From the NCBI RefSeq assembly GCF_009184865.1, contig NZ_CP045096.1, forward strand, positions 4,402,001 through 4,466,000: a DNA stretch of 64,000 bases, read 5' to 3'. Below are positions 26,566 through 35,926 of this stretch, piece by piece (the first letter of the stretch is position 1; each line of letters opens with the position of its first letter). Source of the stretch: Streptomyces phaeolivaceus. Its GTDB lineage: Bacteria; Actinomycetota; Actinomycetes; Streptomycetales; Streptomycetaceae. The position numbers and the translations under genes are program-made. The notes beneath the pieces are model-generated. The model had not been told where the DNA came from, searched no databases, and saw only the letters and a list, made by a program, of their open reading frames with translations.

Positions 26566-27291
26566 GCGGCGAGGGGGTGGCCCCACCACGCGCGTCTTCC
26601 CGCCGTCGTCCTGGACGCGGGTGGGGGCCTGGACTCCTCGTACTGGAAGGACCTCGTTCCGAGACTCGCGGCGGCCACCGGATCGAAGATCATCACATAC
26701 GACCGCTCCGGGCTCGGCGACAGCGACGAGGTGCCCGGTCCCTGGAAGGTGGAGAACGCCGTCAGCGATCTGGAGGCCGGTCTGCGGGAACTCGGCGTCA
26801 CCCGGGACGTGATCCTGGTGTCGCACTCCCAGGCGGGCGAGGTCGCGACCTACTTCACCCGCGCGCACCGGGAGACGGTCTCCGGCACGGTACTGGTCGA
26901 CGCGAACCTGCCGCAGCTCTACACCGACGGGACGATCGCCCGTCTCATGGCCCTGAGCACACCGCAGGTCGAGGCCGCGAAGGCGGATCCCTCGACGAAG
27001 GAGAACCGTCGACTGGTCGCCACCGCGGCGAACTACGTGCCGGCGCACCGGGCGTACCACCGGGTCTCCTGGCCCGACAGCGTCCCCGCCACCGTCATCG
27101 TGTCGGGGAAGACCCCGTTCGAAGGGTCGCCCGAGGACGCCCGGCTCTGGCGGGAGGCCGCCGCCGCGTTCGTGGAGGCCGGCCCCGACCGGACCCTCGT
27201 CACGGCCGAAGGCAGCTCGCACGACGTACCGGTGGACCGTCCCGACCTGGTGCTCGGCGAGATCGAGAAGATGATCGCCGCGCGCGGTTGA
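26566..27291 (+). pseudogene. Alpha/beta hydrolase lacking its start, in frame after flavin reductase
   Basis: Directly after the flavin reductase stop and in the same frame, the translation reads HHARLPAVVLDAGGGLDSSYW, TYDRSGLGDSD, then VILVSHSQAGEVATYF (nucleophile segment, Ser in place of the first Gly of GxSxG) and GSSHDVPVDRPD (catalytic His). This is an alpha/beta hydrolase without its first strand and start codon; the first in-frame GTG is at 26731, after the first core strands. Only one TGA (26563-26565) separates it from the flavin reductase, so it is either a 5'-truncated pseudogene or could be made as a readthrough product. Codon use is still normal. Confidence 0.65.
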
Positions 27292-27308
27292 CGCGTACGA
27301 CCGCTCGG

Positions 27309-27857
27309 CTACCCGCCCCCGGCCACCGTCACCACCCCGCCCACGACCACCACGCACAGCACGGCCAGCGCGCCCCAGGTGAGGATCGCCGCGCAGGGCT
27401 GGACGGGACGGCCCATGTCGGCGCGGGCCAGGGTGTGGTGGGCGGCCAGGGCCGGGGGCAGGGCCGTCGCGTAGACGGCGAGGGCGGGAAGGTGCAAGGA
27501 CGGGACGGCCAGGGCGGGCAGTACCCAAAGGGTGCAGGCGGGCGGGACCCACCACCAGGCGGTACGGCCGGTCAGCTGCCGGGCGGTCCAGTGGGCGAGC
27601 GCGACGGCCGGGAGGACGTACGCGACGGTCAGTACGGTGGCGGCGAAGAGGACGAGCACGAGCAGCAGCGGGGCGACGGCGAAGGCCGTGGCGGACTCTC
27701 CGCCCCCGGGCCCCGACGACGCGCCGAGCCCCAGCAGGAACAGCACCGCGCACAGCAGCGCGCCCTCCACGCCCAGCACCGCCATCGCCACCGCCGACGG
27801 CGCGGCCCCTTTCCGGACCGCGCCCTCGTCCGTCACCCCAGCCGTTGCCATGCACAT
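27309..27857 (-). CDS. Hypothetical integral membrane protein
   Basis: A 182-residue protein with about five hydrophobic stretches, for example AVLGVEGALLCAVLFLLGLG, PLLLVLVLFAATVLTVAYVL and AILTWGALAVLCVVVVGGVV. No family was recognised. ATG 27857 has GGGAGGG nine bases upstream. It lies between the hydrolase remnant (convergent) and the MFS gene (same strand, 85 bases further upstream). Confidence 0.65.
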   Translation of the reverse strand: MCMATAGVTDEGAVRKGAAPSAVAMAVLGVEGALLCAVLFLLGLGASSGPGGGESATAFAVAPLLLVLVLFAATVLTVAYVLPAVALAHWTARQLTGRTAWWWVPPACTLWVLPALAVPSLHLPALAVYATALPPALAAHHTLARADMGRPVQPCAAILTWGALAVLCVVVVGGVVTVAGGG

Positions 27858-27942
27858 CGCCAGAATCCCTCCCCGCCCAGAGGGAGTGTGCCCCGGCCGA
27901 AACGGTTGCCCCACACGGGGTCCCGGCCGAAGGCGGGCGGAC

Positions 27943-29373
27943 TCAGGCCGTCGCCACCGCTCCCGCCGTCCCGCCCGTCTTCCCCACCGGTCGCCGCCGG
28001 ATCACCAGCGCCATCAGTGCCGCCGCCGCGCACAGCGCGCCCGAGGCGTACCAGACGACGTCGTACGAGCCGAAGGTGTCGCGGGCGAGGCCGCCGAGGA
28101 AGGCGACGAGGGCGGCGCCGACCTGGTGGGAGGCGAGCACCCAGCCGAAGACGATGGCGCTGTCCTCGCCGTAGTGCTCCCGGCACAGGGCCATGGTGGG
28201 CGGGACGGTGGCGACCCAGTCGAGGCCGTAGAAGACGATGAAGAAGACCATCGGGAGATGCACGGAGGGCGCGAGCAGCATCGGGAGGAAGAGGAGCGAG
28301 ACACCCCGGAACGCGTAGTACACCGCCAGCAGCCGCCGTGAGTCGAAGCGGTCCGTGAACCAGCCCGAGGCGATCGTGCCGAGGACGTCGAAGACGCCGA
28401 TGACCGCCAGCAGCGAGGCCGCCGCCGTGATGGGCATGCCGTGGTCGTGGGCGGCGGGAACGAAGTGGGTCTGGATGAGACCGTTGGTGGAGGCGCCGCA
28501 GATCGCGAACGTCCCGGCCAGCAGCCAGAACGGCCCGGTCCGCATCGCCGAGAACAGCACCGTCACCGCCCGCCGCGCCGCGCCCCGCACCGGCCCCGGC
28601 TTCGGCACGAACTCCTTCGCCCCGTACGGCTTCAGCCCCACCTCCGCCGGGTGGTCGCGCAGCAGCAGCCAGACGAAGGGGACGACGGCCAGCGCGGCGA
28701 GGGCCACGGTGACGGAGGCCGGCCGCCAGCCGTGCTCCGAGACGATCCACGACAGCAGCGGCAGGAAGATCAGCTGCCCGGACGCCGAGGCGGCGGTCAG
28801 GATGCCCGAGACCAGGCCGCGCCGCTCGGTGAACCAGCGGTCGGTGACGGTCGCCGCGAACGCCAGCGCCATCGAACCGGAGCCCAGCCCCACCAGCAGG
28901 CCCCAGCAGAGCATCAGCTGCCAGGCCGAGGTCATCCACACCGTCGAACCGGCGCCGACCGCGATCACCGTCAACGCCACCGCGACGACCCGGCGGATAC
29001 CGAAGCGGTCCATCAGCGCGGCGGCGAAGGGGGCCGTCAGCCCGTACAGCGCGAGGTTGATCGAGACCGCCGACGCGATCGTGCCGCGCGACCAGTCGAA
29101 CTCCTCGTGCAGCGGATCGATCAACAGCCCCGGCAGCGAACGGAAGGCCGCCGCCCCGATGATCGTCACGAAGGTGACGGCGGCGACGAACCAGGCGCGG
29201 TGGATACGGCCCCGGCCGCGCCCCCGGCCATGACCCCGATCACGGCCGGGGCGAGGGCGGGCGTCCTCGGGGCCCGGGTGGACGCCGGTGGGGAGGGAGT
29301 CGGCGGCGGCACTACGGGAGTCGGCGGTACCGGCGGTACCGCCGATCGACGCGTCGTCGGCTGTCTGGGTCAT
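27943..29373 (-). CDS. MFS transporter, monocarboxylate/oxalate-formate type
   Basis: A 476-residue major facilitator with about twelve hydrophobic segments and the typical LIDPLHEEFDWSRGTIASAVSINL start of the OFA/MCT-like group, followed by FGIRRVVAVAL and WFTERRGLVSGILTAASASGQ. About 60 residues at the N-terminus are polar, with a GRDRGHGRGRGRGR repeat. The likely job is import of the acid degraded by the region. ATG 29373 has GGAAG nine bases upstream. It faces an AraC-type regulator with a 70-base shared gap. Confidence 0.85.
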   Translation of the reverse strand: MTQTADDASIGGTAGTADSRSAAADSLPTGVHPGPEDARPRPGRDRGHGRGRGRGRIHRAWFVAAVTFVTIIGAAAFRSLPGLLIDPLHEEFDWSRGTIASAVSINLALYGLTAPFAAALMDRFGIRRVVAVALTVIAVGAGSTVWMTSAWQLMLCWGLLVGLGSGSMALAFAATVTDRWFTERRGLVSGILTAASASGQLIFLPLLSWIVSEHGWRPASVTVALAALAVVPFVWLLLRDHPAEVGLKPYGAKEFVPKPGPVRGAARRAVTVLFSAMRTGPFWLLAGTFAICGASTNGLIQTHFVPAAHDHGMPITAAASLLAVIGVFDVLGTIASGWFTDRFDSRRLLAVYYAFRGVSLLFLPMLLAPSVHLPMVFFIVFYGLDWVATVPPTMALCREHYGEDSAIVFGWVLASHQVGAALVAFLGGLARDTFGSYDVVWYASGALCAAAALMALVIRRRPVGKTGGTAGAVATA

Positions 29374-29444
29374 GACGTCAAGCTTCCGACCTGCGGTCAT
29401 CCCGGACGAGTGGCCGAAGGGACAGCATTCGCTAGGATCGGGCC

Positions 29445-30470
29445 ATGACCGTCGAGCCGACCACCGAGCCGACCACCGGGCCGACCACCGGGCTCACCCC
29501 CCGCCACCGCGTCGTCGTACTCGCCCTCGACGGACTGCTCCCCTTCGAACTCGGCATCCCGCAGCGCATCTTCGGCAAGGCGCGGGACGCGGCGGGGCGG
29601 TCGCTGTACGACATCGTCACCTGCTCGATCCGGCCGCCCGGCCCGGTGGAGACGGACGCCGACTTCGAGATCCTCGTCGCGAACGGCCCGGAGACCCTCG
29701 CCACCGCCGACACCGTCGTGGTCCCCGCCTCGTACGAGCTGGGCCCGGTCTACGAGGAGGGCGTCCTCACCCCCGAACTGGCCGCCGCCCTCGCCCACAT
29801 CCGCCCCGGCACCCGGCTGGTCTCCATCTGCACCGGCGGCTACGTCCTGGCCGCGGCCGGCTGTCTCGACGGCCGCCCGGCGACCACCCACTGGTACCAC
29901 GCCGAGCACTTCCAGCGGCTCTTCCCGAAGGTACGGGTCGACGCGGACGTCCTCTTCGTGGACGACGGCGACGTCCTCACCTCGGCGGGCGTCGCGTCCG
30001 GGATCGACCTGTGCCTGCATCTCGTACGCCGCGACCACGGCACCGGCGTCGCCAACGACGTGGCCCGGCGCACGGTCGTACCCCCGCACCGGGACGGCGG
30101 CCAGGCCCAGTACGTCAAGCGCCCCCTGCCCGAGCCGCAGGCACCGACCACGACCGCCGCGCGCGCGTGGGCGCTGGCCCGCCTCCACGAGCCGATCCAG
30201 CTCCGTGACATGGCCGCACAGGAGTCCATGTCCGTGCGCACCTTCACCCGCCGCTTCCGCGAGGAGGCCGGCATCAGCCCCGGCCAGTGGCTCACCCGGC
30301 AACGCGTCGAACGCGCCCGCCACCTCCTGGAATCCACCGACCTCACCATCGACCAGATCGCCCAGGACGCGGGCTTCGGCACGGCCCAGTCCATGCGCCA
30401 GCACTTGCAGGGCGCACTGGGGGTGACCCCGACGACCTACCGCCGCACTTTCCGCCACAGCCGTACGTGA
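29445..30470 (+). CDS. GlxA-family AraC-type regulator
   Basis: A 341-residue regulator with an N-terminal DJ-1/PfpI-like domain (VVLALDGLLPFELGIPQRIF, the nucleophile-elbow SICTGGYVLAAAG, THWYHAEHFQRLFP) and a C-terminal AraC double helix-turn-helix (MAAQESMSVRTFTRRFREEAG, RARHLLESTDLTIDQIAQDAGFGTAQSMRQHL). Such proteins usually activate nearby transport or catabolic genes. It diverges from the MFS gene, which is its most likely target. The inducer is unknown. Confidence 0.88.
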   Translation: MTVEPTTEPTTGPTTGLTPRHRVVVLALDGLLPFELGIPQRIFGKARDAAGRSLYDIVTCSIRPPGPVETDADFEILVANGPETLATADTVVVPASYELGPVYEEGVLTPELAAALAHIRPGTRLVSICTGGYVLAAAGCLDGRPATTHWYHAEHFQRLFPKVRVDADVLFVDDGDVLTSAGVASGIDLCLHLVRRDHGTGVANDVARRTVVPPHRDGGQAQYVKRPLPEPQAPTTTAARAWALARLHEPIQLRDMAAQESMSVRTFTRRFREEAGISPGQWLTRQRVERARHLLESTDLTIDQIAQDAGFGTAQSMRQHLQGALGVTPTTYRRTFRHSRT

Positions 30471-30492
30471 GTATCCGGCTCCCGCCCCACCC

Positions 30493-31542
30493 TCAGAACG
30501 TGAGCACCGCCCGCGCCACCCGCCCCTCCCCCGCGTCCTCGGCCGCCTTCGTGAAGTCCTCGATCGGATAGGTGGCGGTGACCAGTTCGTCCAGTAACAG
30601 TCGCCCCTCACGGTAGAGGTCGGCGTACAGCGCGATGTCCCGCTGTGGCCGGGCCGAGCCGTAGCGGCAGCCCAGGATGGACTTGTCCAGGTAGAGGGAG
30701 GAGACGAGGAAGGACGCCTCGGCGGTGGCGGCCGGGACGCCGAGCAGGATCGCCTGCCCGTGCCGGTCGAGGAGGTCGATCGCCTGGCGGATGAGTTCGA
30801 CCCGGCCGACGCACTCGAACGCGTGGTCCGCGCCGGTGGGCAGGATGTCCCGCACCCCGGCCACGGAGGTGAGGAAGTGCGTGGCACCGAACCGCCGTGC
30901 CACCCCCTCCTTCTCCGGATTGGCGTCCACGGCGACGATCCGCGTCGCCCCCGCGATCCGCGCCCCCTGCACCACATTGAGCCCGATCCCCCCGGCCCCG
31001 ATCACGACGACGCTCTCCCCCCGGTCGACACGCGCCCGGTTGAGCACCGCCCCCACCCCGGTCAGCACCCCGCACCCGATCAGCGCGGCGGAGGTCAGCG
31101 GGATGTCGTCCGGTATCCGTACCGCCTGCACGGCCTTGACCACCGTCCGCTCCGCGAAGGCGGAGTTCGCGGCGAACTGGAACACCTCCCGCCCGCCCCG
31201 CGTGAACGGCCGGGTGGGCCGCCCGACGGCCCGCCGGCACATGGTCGGCCGGCCCCGGTCGCAGTCGGCGCAGGCCCCGCAGTTGGCGAGGGTGGACAGG
31301 GCGACATGGTCCCCGGGGCGGACGTGCCGGACCCCCGCGCCCACCTCCTCGACGACCCCCGCGCCCTCGTGCCCGAGCACCACGGGGACCGGGAAGGGGA
31401 TGGTCCCGTCCACCACCGACAGATCGCTGTGGCAGAGCCCGGCGGCCGAGACCGCCACCAGCACCTCACCGGGGCCCGGCCGCCGTACGTCCAGGTCGTC
31501 GACGACCTCGGCCCGTTTCCCGTCGAACACCACTCCGCGCAT
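30493..31542 (-). CDS. Zinc-dependent alcohol dehydrogenase (class III-like)
   Basis: A 349-residue MDR dehydrogenase. Catalytic zinc ligands appear in GLCHSDL and GHEGAG, structural zinc cysteines in CGACADCDRGRPTMC, and the NAD-binding site in VVVIGAGGIGLNVVQGARIAGA, with Asp in VAVDANPEK favouring NAD. It probably oxidises a hydroxyl formed during degradation, or an aldehyde released by the aldolase. It is the last gene of the leftward SDR-dehydrogenase-alcohol dehydrogenase operon, 20 bases after the acyl-CoA dehydrogenase gene. Confidence 0.87.
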   Translation of the reverse strand: MRGVVFDGKRAEVVDDLDVRRPGPGEVLVAVSAAGLCHSDLSVVDGTIPFPVPVVLGHEGAGVVEEVGAGVRHVRPGDHVALSTLANCGACADCDRGRPTMCRRAVGRPTRPFTRGGREVFQFAANSAFAERTVVKAVQAVRIPDDIPLTSAALIGCGVLTGVGAVLNRARVDRGESVVVIGAGGIGLNVVQGARIAGATRIVAVDANPEKEGVARRFGATHFLTSVAGVRDILPTGADHAFECVGRVELIRQAIDLLDRHGQAILLGVPAATAEASFLVSSLYLDKSILGCRYGSARPQRDIALYADLYREGRLLLDELVTATYPIEDFTKAAEDAGEGRVARAVLTF

Positions 31543-31562
31543 GGCTCCCGCCCCTCGGCGTC

Positions 31563-32717
31563 TCAGCCTCTCGGCTCCCTCGGCAGACCGAGCACCCGCT
31601 CGGCGATGATCGTGCGCTGCACCTCGTCCGAACCGCCGTAGATCGTGTCGGCCCGACTGAACAGAAACAGGTACTGGAACGGATCGAGCACGTACGACTC
31701 CGCCGACCACTCCCGGGGCCCGACCGCCGCCCCCGCGCCCCGCGCCTCCATCGCCAGCTCCCCGAGCCGCCGGTGCCACCGTCCCCACAGCAACTTGGCC
31801 ACGCTCGGCGCGCCCGGCTCCGCGCCCCCTGCCGCCCCGCCGAGCGTCCGCAGGGCGTTCCACCGCATGACCTTCAGCTCCGCCCACTGCCGTACGAGCC
31901 GGTCCCGTACGACGAGGTCGTCCACGGCCCCGCTGTCCACGGCGGCCCGTACGACATCCCCCAACTCCGCCTCGAACCCGATCTGTTGCGCGAGGGTCGA
32001 CACCCCGCGCTCGAAGCCGAGCAGCCCCATGGCCACCCGCCAGCCGTTGCCGTCGCCCCCGACGACATGCTCCGCGCGGGCGTGCGCCCCGTCGAAGAAC
32101 ACCTCGTTGAACTCGCTGGTCCCGGTCAGCTGCCGGATCGGCCGCACCTCGATCCGCCCCGGCTGGTCCATCGGCACGAGCAGCAACGACAGTCCGTGGT
32201 GGCGGGCGGACCCGGCCTCGGTACGGGCCAGCACGAAGCACCAGTCGGCCTCATGGGCGAGCGAGGTCCAGATCTTCTGCCCGGTGATCCGGTACGACGC
32301 CCCGTCCTCCGCCCGTTCCGCCCTGGTCCGTACGCCGGCGAGGTCCGACCCGGCACCGGGTTCGCTGTATCCCTGGCACCACAGTTCGTCGCCGCGCGCG
32401 ATGGCCGGCAGGAACCGCCGCTTCTGCTCCTCGCTCCCGAACGCGATCAGCGTCGGCGCGAGCAGCTTCTCGCCGATGTGGCCCGACCGGGCGGGTACGT
32501 CGGCCCGTGCGTACTCCTCCGCCCATACGACCTGCTGGGTGAGCGTGGCCGTCCGGTTGCCGTACCCGTCCTCCTCCCACCCGAGCCCGATCCACCCGGC
32601 GGCGCCGAGCGTCCGCTCCCACGCGCGCCGCTCCGCGCGCGCCCCGGCGTGCGCCCCCAGCCAGGCCCTGACCTCCGCCCGGAACGCCTCGTCCTCTTCC
32701 CCGAACCCGAAGTCCAT
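31563..32717 (-). CDS. Acyl-CoA dehydrogenase
   Basis: A 384-residue acyl-CoA dehydrogenase: GYGNRTATLTQQVVWAEEYAR, WCQGYSEPGAGSDLAGVRTRAER (FAD/substrate segment), ITGQKIWTSLAHEADW and the C-terminal YGGSDEVQRTIIAERVLGLPREP. This is the larger-chain type seen with steroid and other polycyclic substrates. TTGGAGG precedes ATG 32717 by four bases. It follows the SDR gene after a gap of about 190 bases filled by a form A repeat pair, and lies 20 bases before the alcohol dehydrogenase. Confidence 0.88.
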   Translation of the reverse strand: MDFGFGEEDEAFRAEVRAWLGAHAGARAERRAWERTLGAAGWIGLGWEEDGYGNRTATLTQQVVWAEEYARADVPARSGHIGEKLLAPTLIAFGSEEQKRRFLPAIARGDELWCQGYSEPGAGSDLAGVRTRAERAEDGASYRITGQKIWTSLAHEADWCFVLARTEAGSARHHGLSLLLVPMDQPGRIEVRPIRQLTGTSEFNEVFFDGAHARAEHVVGGDGNGWRVAMGLLGFERGVSTLAQQIGFEAELGDVVRAAVDSGAVDDLVVRDRLVRQWAELKVMRWNALRTLGGAAGGAEPGAPSVAKLLWGRWHRRLGELAMEARGAGAAVGPREWSAESYVLDPFQYLFLFSRADTIYGGSDEVQRTIIAERVLGLPREPRG

Positions 32718-32765
32718 GCCACCTCCAAGTCGACCGCCGCGCCATATGAGGGAACGCGGGTGTTC

Positions 32766-32895
32766 GGCTGCGGGTGCGTGGGGCTTCTCGCGCAGTTCCC
32801 CGCGCCCCTCAAAGGCATGGGGTGAGCCCGGGTTACCAAGGGGCGCGGGGAACTGCGCGACCAGCCCCCACCGGACCCGCACCCGCCAACGAACC
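32766..32895. repeat. Intergenic repeat family, form A, inverted pair
   Basis: Facing copies GCGCAGTTCCCCGCGCCCCT and AGGGGCGCGGGGAACTGCGC with CCAGCCCCCACCGGACCCGC on the outer side. Located inside an operon, between the SDR and acyl-CoA dehydrogenase genes, where the hairpin could lower downstream expression or stabilise the upstream message. Confidence 0.8.
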
Positions 32896-32909
32896 GCACC
32901 CCCACCCCC

Positions 32910-33821
32910 TCACGCGTTAGGCCGCTCCCCCGCCGCCGCAGCCCGAGCCATCCCCTCCACCCGCTCCAGCATCGGCATCGGATCCACCCCCACAGAACCC
33001 GGCAGCACCTCCGCGATCCTCTCCGGCGTCCACCCCTCCTCCGCGTAGGCCGAGCGCAGCTCACCCGGCTGGGCCCACACCGCGATCTTCGGCCCGGCCA
33101 CCGTGTACACCTGCCCCGTGATCCGCTCCTCCCGAGCCCGGTCGGACAGCAGATACACCACGAACGCGGCTACATCCTCCGGTTCACCGATCTCGGTCAG
33201 CTCCATCGGCACCCCGGCGGACATCCGCGTACGCGCGACCGGCGCCACCGCGTTCGCGGTCACCCCGTACCGGTGCAGTCCGAGCGCCGCGCTCCGCACG
33301 AGCGAGATGATCCCGCCCTTGGCCGCGCTGTAGTTGGCCTGGGAGACGGACCCCTGGTGGTTGCCGCTGGTGAACCCGATCAACGTCCCGGCCCGCTGCT
33401 GCCGCATGACGGCGGACGCGGCCCGGAACACCGTGAACGTGCCCTTGAGATGGGTGGCGATCACCGGATCCCACTCCTCCTCGGCCATGTTGAACAGCAT
33501 CCGCTCCCGCAGGATCCCGGCGACGCACACGACCCCGTCGATCCGCCCGTACGTCTGGACCGCCGTGTCCACGACCCGCTGTCCCCCGGCCATCGTGGAG
33601 ACGTCGTCGGCGACGGCGACCGCCTCGCCCCCGGCCGCCTCGATCTCCTTGACGACGGTGTCGGCGACGGAACTGGTGGGATCCGAGCCGTCGACGGAGA
33701 CGCCGTAGTCGTTGACGACGACCCGCGCGCCCTCGGCGGCGGCGCCGACGGCGACCGCCCGGCCGATCCCCCGCCCCGCGCCCGTGACGGCGACGACCTT
33801 GCCTGCCAAGAAGTTCCCCAC
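32910..33821 (-). CDS. Short-chain dehydrogenase, multifunctional-enzyme-2-like
   Basis: A 303-residue SDR with the NAD motif VTGAGRGIGRA, VCVAGILRERMLFNM, the active-site serine region GFTSGNHQGSVSQ and YSAAKGG. Its long C-terminus (EELRSAYAEEGW... region) is typical of hydroxyacyl-CoA dehydrogenases of the peroxisomal MFE-2/HSD17B4 type. It would oxidise the 3-hydroxyacyl-CoA after hydration. GTG 33821 has AAGGGG upstream. First gene of its operon, 41 bases after the operator at 33862. Confidence 0.87.
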   Translation of the reverse strand: MGNFLAGKVVAVTGAGRGIGRAVAVGAAAEGARVVVNDYGVSVDGSDPTSSVADTVVKEIEAAGGEAVAVADDVSTMAGGQRVVDTAVQTYGRIDGVVCVAGILRERMLFNMAEEEWDPVIATHLKGTFTVFRAASAVMRQQRAGTLIGFTSGNHQGSVSQANYSAAKGGIISLVRSAALGLHRYGVTANAVAPVARTRMSAGVPMELTEIGEPEDVAAFVVYLLSDRAREERITGQVYTVAGPKIAVWAQPGELRSAYAEEGWTPERIAEVLPGSVGVDPMPMLERVEGMARAAAAGERPNA

Positions 33822-33861
33822 CCCGGCCCCTTCCCCTCACCACGGTTTCTGACGACAGTTT

Positions 33862-33876
33862 CTGACGGACCGTTAG
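33862..33876. promoter_or_regulatory. Regulon operator CTGACGGACCGTTAG
   Basis: One mismatch in the right half-site. It lies in the divergent gap between the SDR operon (leftward) and the cyclase gene (rightward) and could control both. Confidence 0.78.
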
Positions 33877-33938
33877 ATTCACTCACGGCGATTCTACGAC
33901 CCGTCGGACACACCACCACAAGCCCCGGGGAGGGCCCG

Positions 33939-34880
33939 ATGTCATCGCCCACGGAGTTCGCCGCGTTCACCGAGATCGCCAAGCGCGTGAACAACTGGGG
34001 CCGTTGGGGGCCGGACGACGAGATCGGCACCCTCAACCTGATCACCGACGAGGTCGTACGGGAGGCCGCCGCCTCGGTCCGTTCCGGGCGCCGTGTGCCG
34101 CTGGCGCTGCCCCTGCAACAGGACGGTGTGCAGACGGGGATGATGCCGGGCCGGGTGAACCCGCTGCACGCGATGGTGCAGATCAACCAGGAGATCTTCG
34201 GTCCGGGCACGGTGGCGTGCAGCGACGACGCGGTGACCATGGGGCTCCAGTCGGCGACCCACTGGGACGCGCTCACCCATGTCTCGCACTCGGGCCGGAT
34301 CTACAACGGCCGCCCGGCGGACACCATCACCCCGCACGGCGGCGCGGCCTTCGCCGGTATCGACAAGGCCCGGCACATCGTCTCGCGCGGGGTGCTCCTG
34401 GACATCCCGCGCGCCCTGGGCCTGGCCGACGACCGGCTGCCCGGCAGCCATGCCGTCACCCCCGAAGACCTGGACGCGGCCGAGGAGTTGGCGGGCACCC
34501 GGGTCCGGGCGGGCGACATCGTCCTGGTCCGCACCGGGCAGATCCGGGCGTACCTGGCCGGGGACAAGCACGCGTACGCGTTCCCGTCGCCGGGGCTTTC
34601 GCTGCGTACGCCGGAGTGGTTCCACGCGCGGGATGTCGCGGCGGTCGCCAATGACACCCTGACGTTCGAGATCTTCCCGCCGGAGGTCGAGGATCTGTGG
34701 CTGCCGGTGCACGCGCTCGATCTGGTCGAGATGGGGATGCCGCAGGGGCAGAACTGGAATCTCGAAGAGTTGTCCACAGCCTGTGGACAAGCTGGGCGGT
34801 ACGACTTCCTGCTCTCGGCGATGCCCGAGCCGTTCGTCGGCGCGACGGGCACGCCGGTGGCGCCGATCGCCGTCCTGTAG
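33939..34880 (+). CDS. Cyclase family protein (kynurenine formamidase-like hydrolase)
   Basis: A 313-residue metal-dependent hydrolase of the cyclase/KynB fold: NNWGRWGPDDEIGTLNLIT at the start, the metal-site region SATHWDALTHVSHSGRIYNG (HxDxxxH), RAGDIVLVRTGQ and the C-terminal EMGMPQGQNWNLEEL. This large actinobacterial subgroup often sits in catabolic clusters and may open a lactone, amide or ring. GGGGAGGG lies four bases before ATG 33939. Expressed divergently from the SDR operon. Confidence 0.85.
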   Translation: MSSPTEFAAFTEIAKRVNNWGRWGPDDEIGTLNLITDEVVREAAASVRSGRRVPLALPLQQDGVQTGMMPGRVNPLHAMVQINQEIFGPGTVACSDDAVTMGLQSATHWDALTHVSHSGRIYNGRPADTITPHGGAAFAGIDKARHIVSRGVLLDIPRALGLADDRLPGSHAVTPEDLDAAEELAGTRVRAGDIVLVRTGQIRAYLAGDKHAYAFPSPGLSLRTPEWFHARDVAAVANDTLTFEIFPPEVEDLWLPVHALDLVEMGMPQGQNWNLEELSTACGQAGRYDFLLSAMPEPFVGATGTPVAPIAVL

Positions 34881-35356
34881 CCCCCGGCCGGCCGGCGGCG
34901 CGCCGTTGCCCGCCCCGAGCACGGCACCGCGCGCCACCGTCCGACTTCGACGTACCCGCCCCGCCCACCCCCGGGCCCTGTCGGGAGCCGACGCCGAAAC
35001 GCGACCCGCGCTCGTCGAGGGCCTCCGTCACCGAGACCCTCGTCGTCCCCTCGCGGCGAATCGCTGAACACAAGCGTGATCAAACGGACACGCCACGTCA
35101 ACACCCGTTCGGGGATCAGCCACGCGAAACCGGCGTCGCGGCGGTGCGTACGGAAGCACGTCCCGGCGCACGATGTGGCCGCCACCGGGCAACCGCCCAA
35201 CACCGTGCGCTCACGCGCAGGCGTGTGCGGCGCGCGTCTCGACGACCGAGTGCGCCTGATAGCTCGGGGGTGCGCGCCACAGGGCGACCGCAGGCCGTAC
35301 GTGGCCGATCGCGCAGTTCCCCGTACCCCTCAAGGGGCACGGTCGCAGGCCCCGCC
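34881..35356. other. Intergenic region with a degenerate form A repeat
   Basis: About 475 bases between the cyclase gene and the convergent HATPase gene. No coding frame looks real. At 35307-35342 a weak copy of the repeat family is seen (GCGCAGTTCCCCGTACCCCTCAAGGGG in part), where the complementary arm has decayed. Confidence 0.5.
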
Positions 35357-35926
35357 CTACACCACCTCGTACGCCAACCCCTCGCGCACGGCCAACCCCT
35401 CCCGGGTCACCGCCGCGACGCCCGTCACCGCGCTGCACGCCGGGTAGACCGCGGGAGTCACGACCCCGCCGCCGCCCCTCCCCGAGGCACCGACACCGCT
35501 CGCCGCCCCCGAAGACCCCGGCACCACCCGGTCCAGCTCGCACCAGATCCGTTTGCCGACGCCCTCGTAGGACCAGCCCCAGCGATCCGCGAGGACCTCG
35601 ACGAGGGCGAGACCCCGCCCGCCCGTCTCGTCGCCGTCGGCACAGCGCGGCGCCGGCGGACACGCACTGGTGTCGGCGACCTCCAGGCGGACCTTCCCGA
35701 TCACCCCGTCCCGCAGCCCGGACAGCAACAGCCGCAGCACGGCGGGCCGGCCGGTGTGCACGACCGCGTTGGTGACCAGCTCGGAGACGAGGAGGATCAG
35801 CGTCTCGGCGAGCGGCTCGTCGCCCCCTATCCCGGACCCGGCGAGCCGTGAACGGGCCCATCTCCGTGCACGACCCACCTCTGCGGGGTCGGGCCGGATC
35901 TCCAGCTGCACTTGAAGCACCTGCAC
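35357..35926 (-). CDS. ATP-binding protein, RsbW-like HATPase
   Basis: A 189-residue GHKL ATPase domain protein: SELVTNAVVHTG (N-box), VRLEVADTSA and GGRGLALVEVLADRWG. The first 150 residues are the domain; the last 40 are Gly/Ala-rich. Like the copy at 3094 it belongs to the large Streptomyces set of anti-sigma-like ATPases whose partners are mostly unknown. GTG 35926 is the likely start, but the ribosome site is weak. No DUF397 or XRE gene lies beside it. Confidence 0.75.
   Translation of the reverse strand: MQVLQVQLEIRPDPAEVGRARRWARSRLAGSGIGGDEPLAETLILLVSELVTNAVVHTGRPAVLRLLLSGLRDGVIGKVRLEVADTSACPPAPRCADGDETGGRGLALVEVLADRWGWSYEGVGKRIWCELDRVVPGSSGAASGVGASGRGGGGVVTPAVYPACSAVTGVAAVTREGLAVREGLAYEVV

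Noticed and set aside
29371..29380. TGACGTCA at the MFS start as a regulon operator
   Set aside because: An 8-base palindrome without the 3-base centre and outer bases of the regulon motif; it overlaps the start codon by chance as far as can be told.
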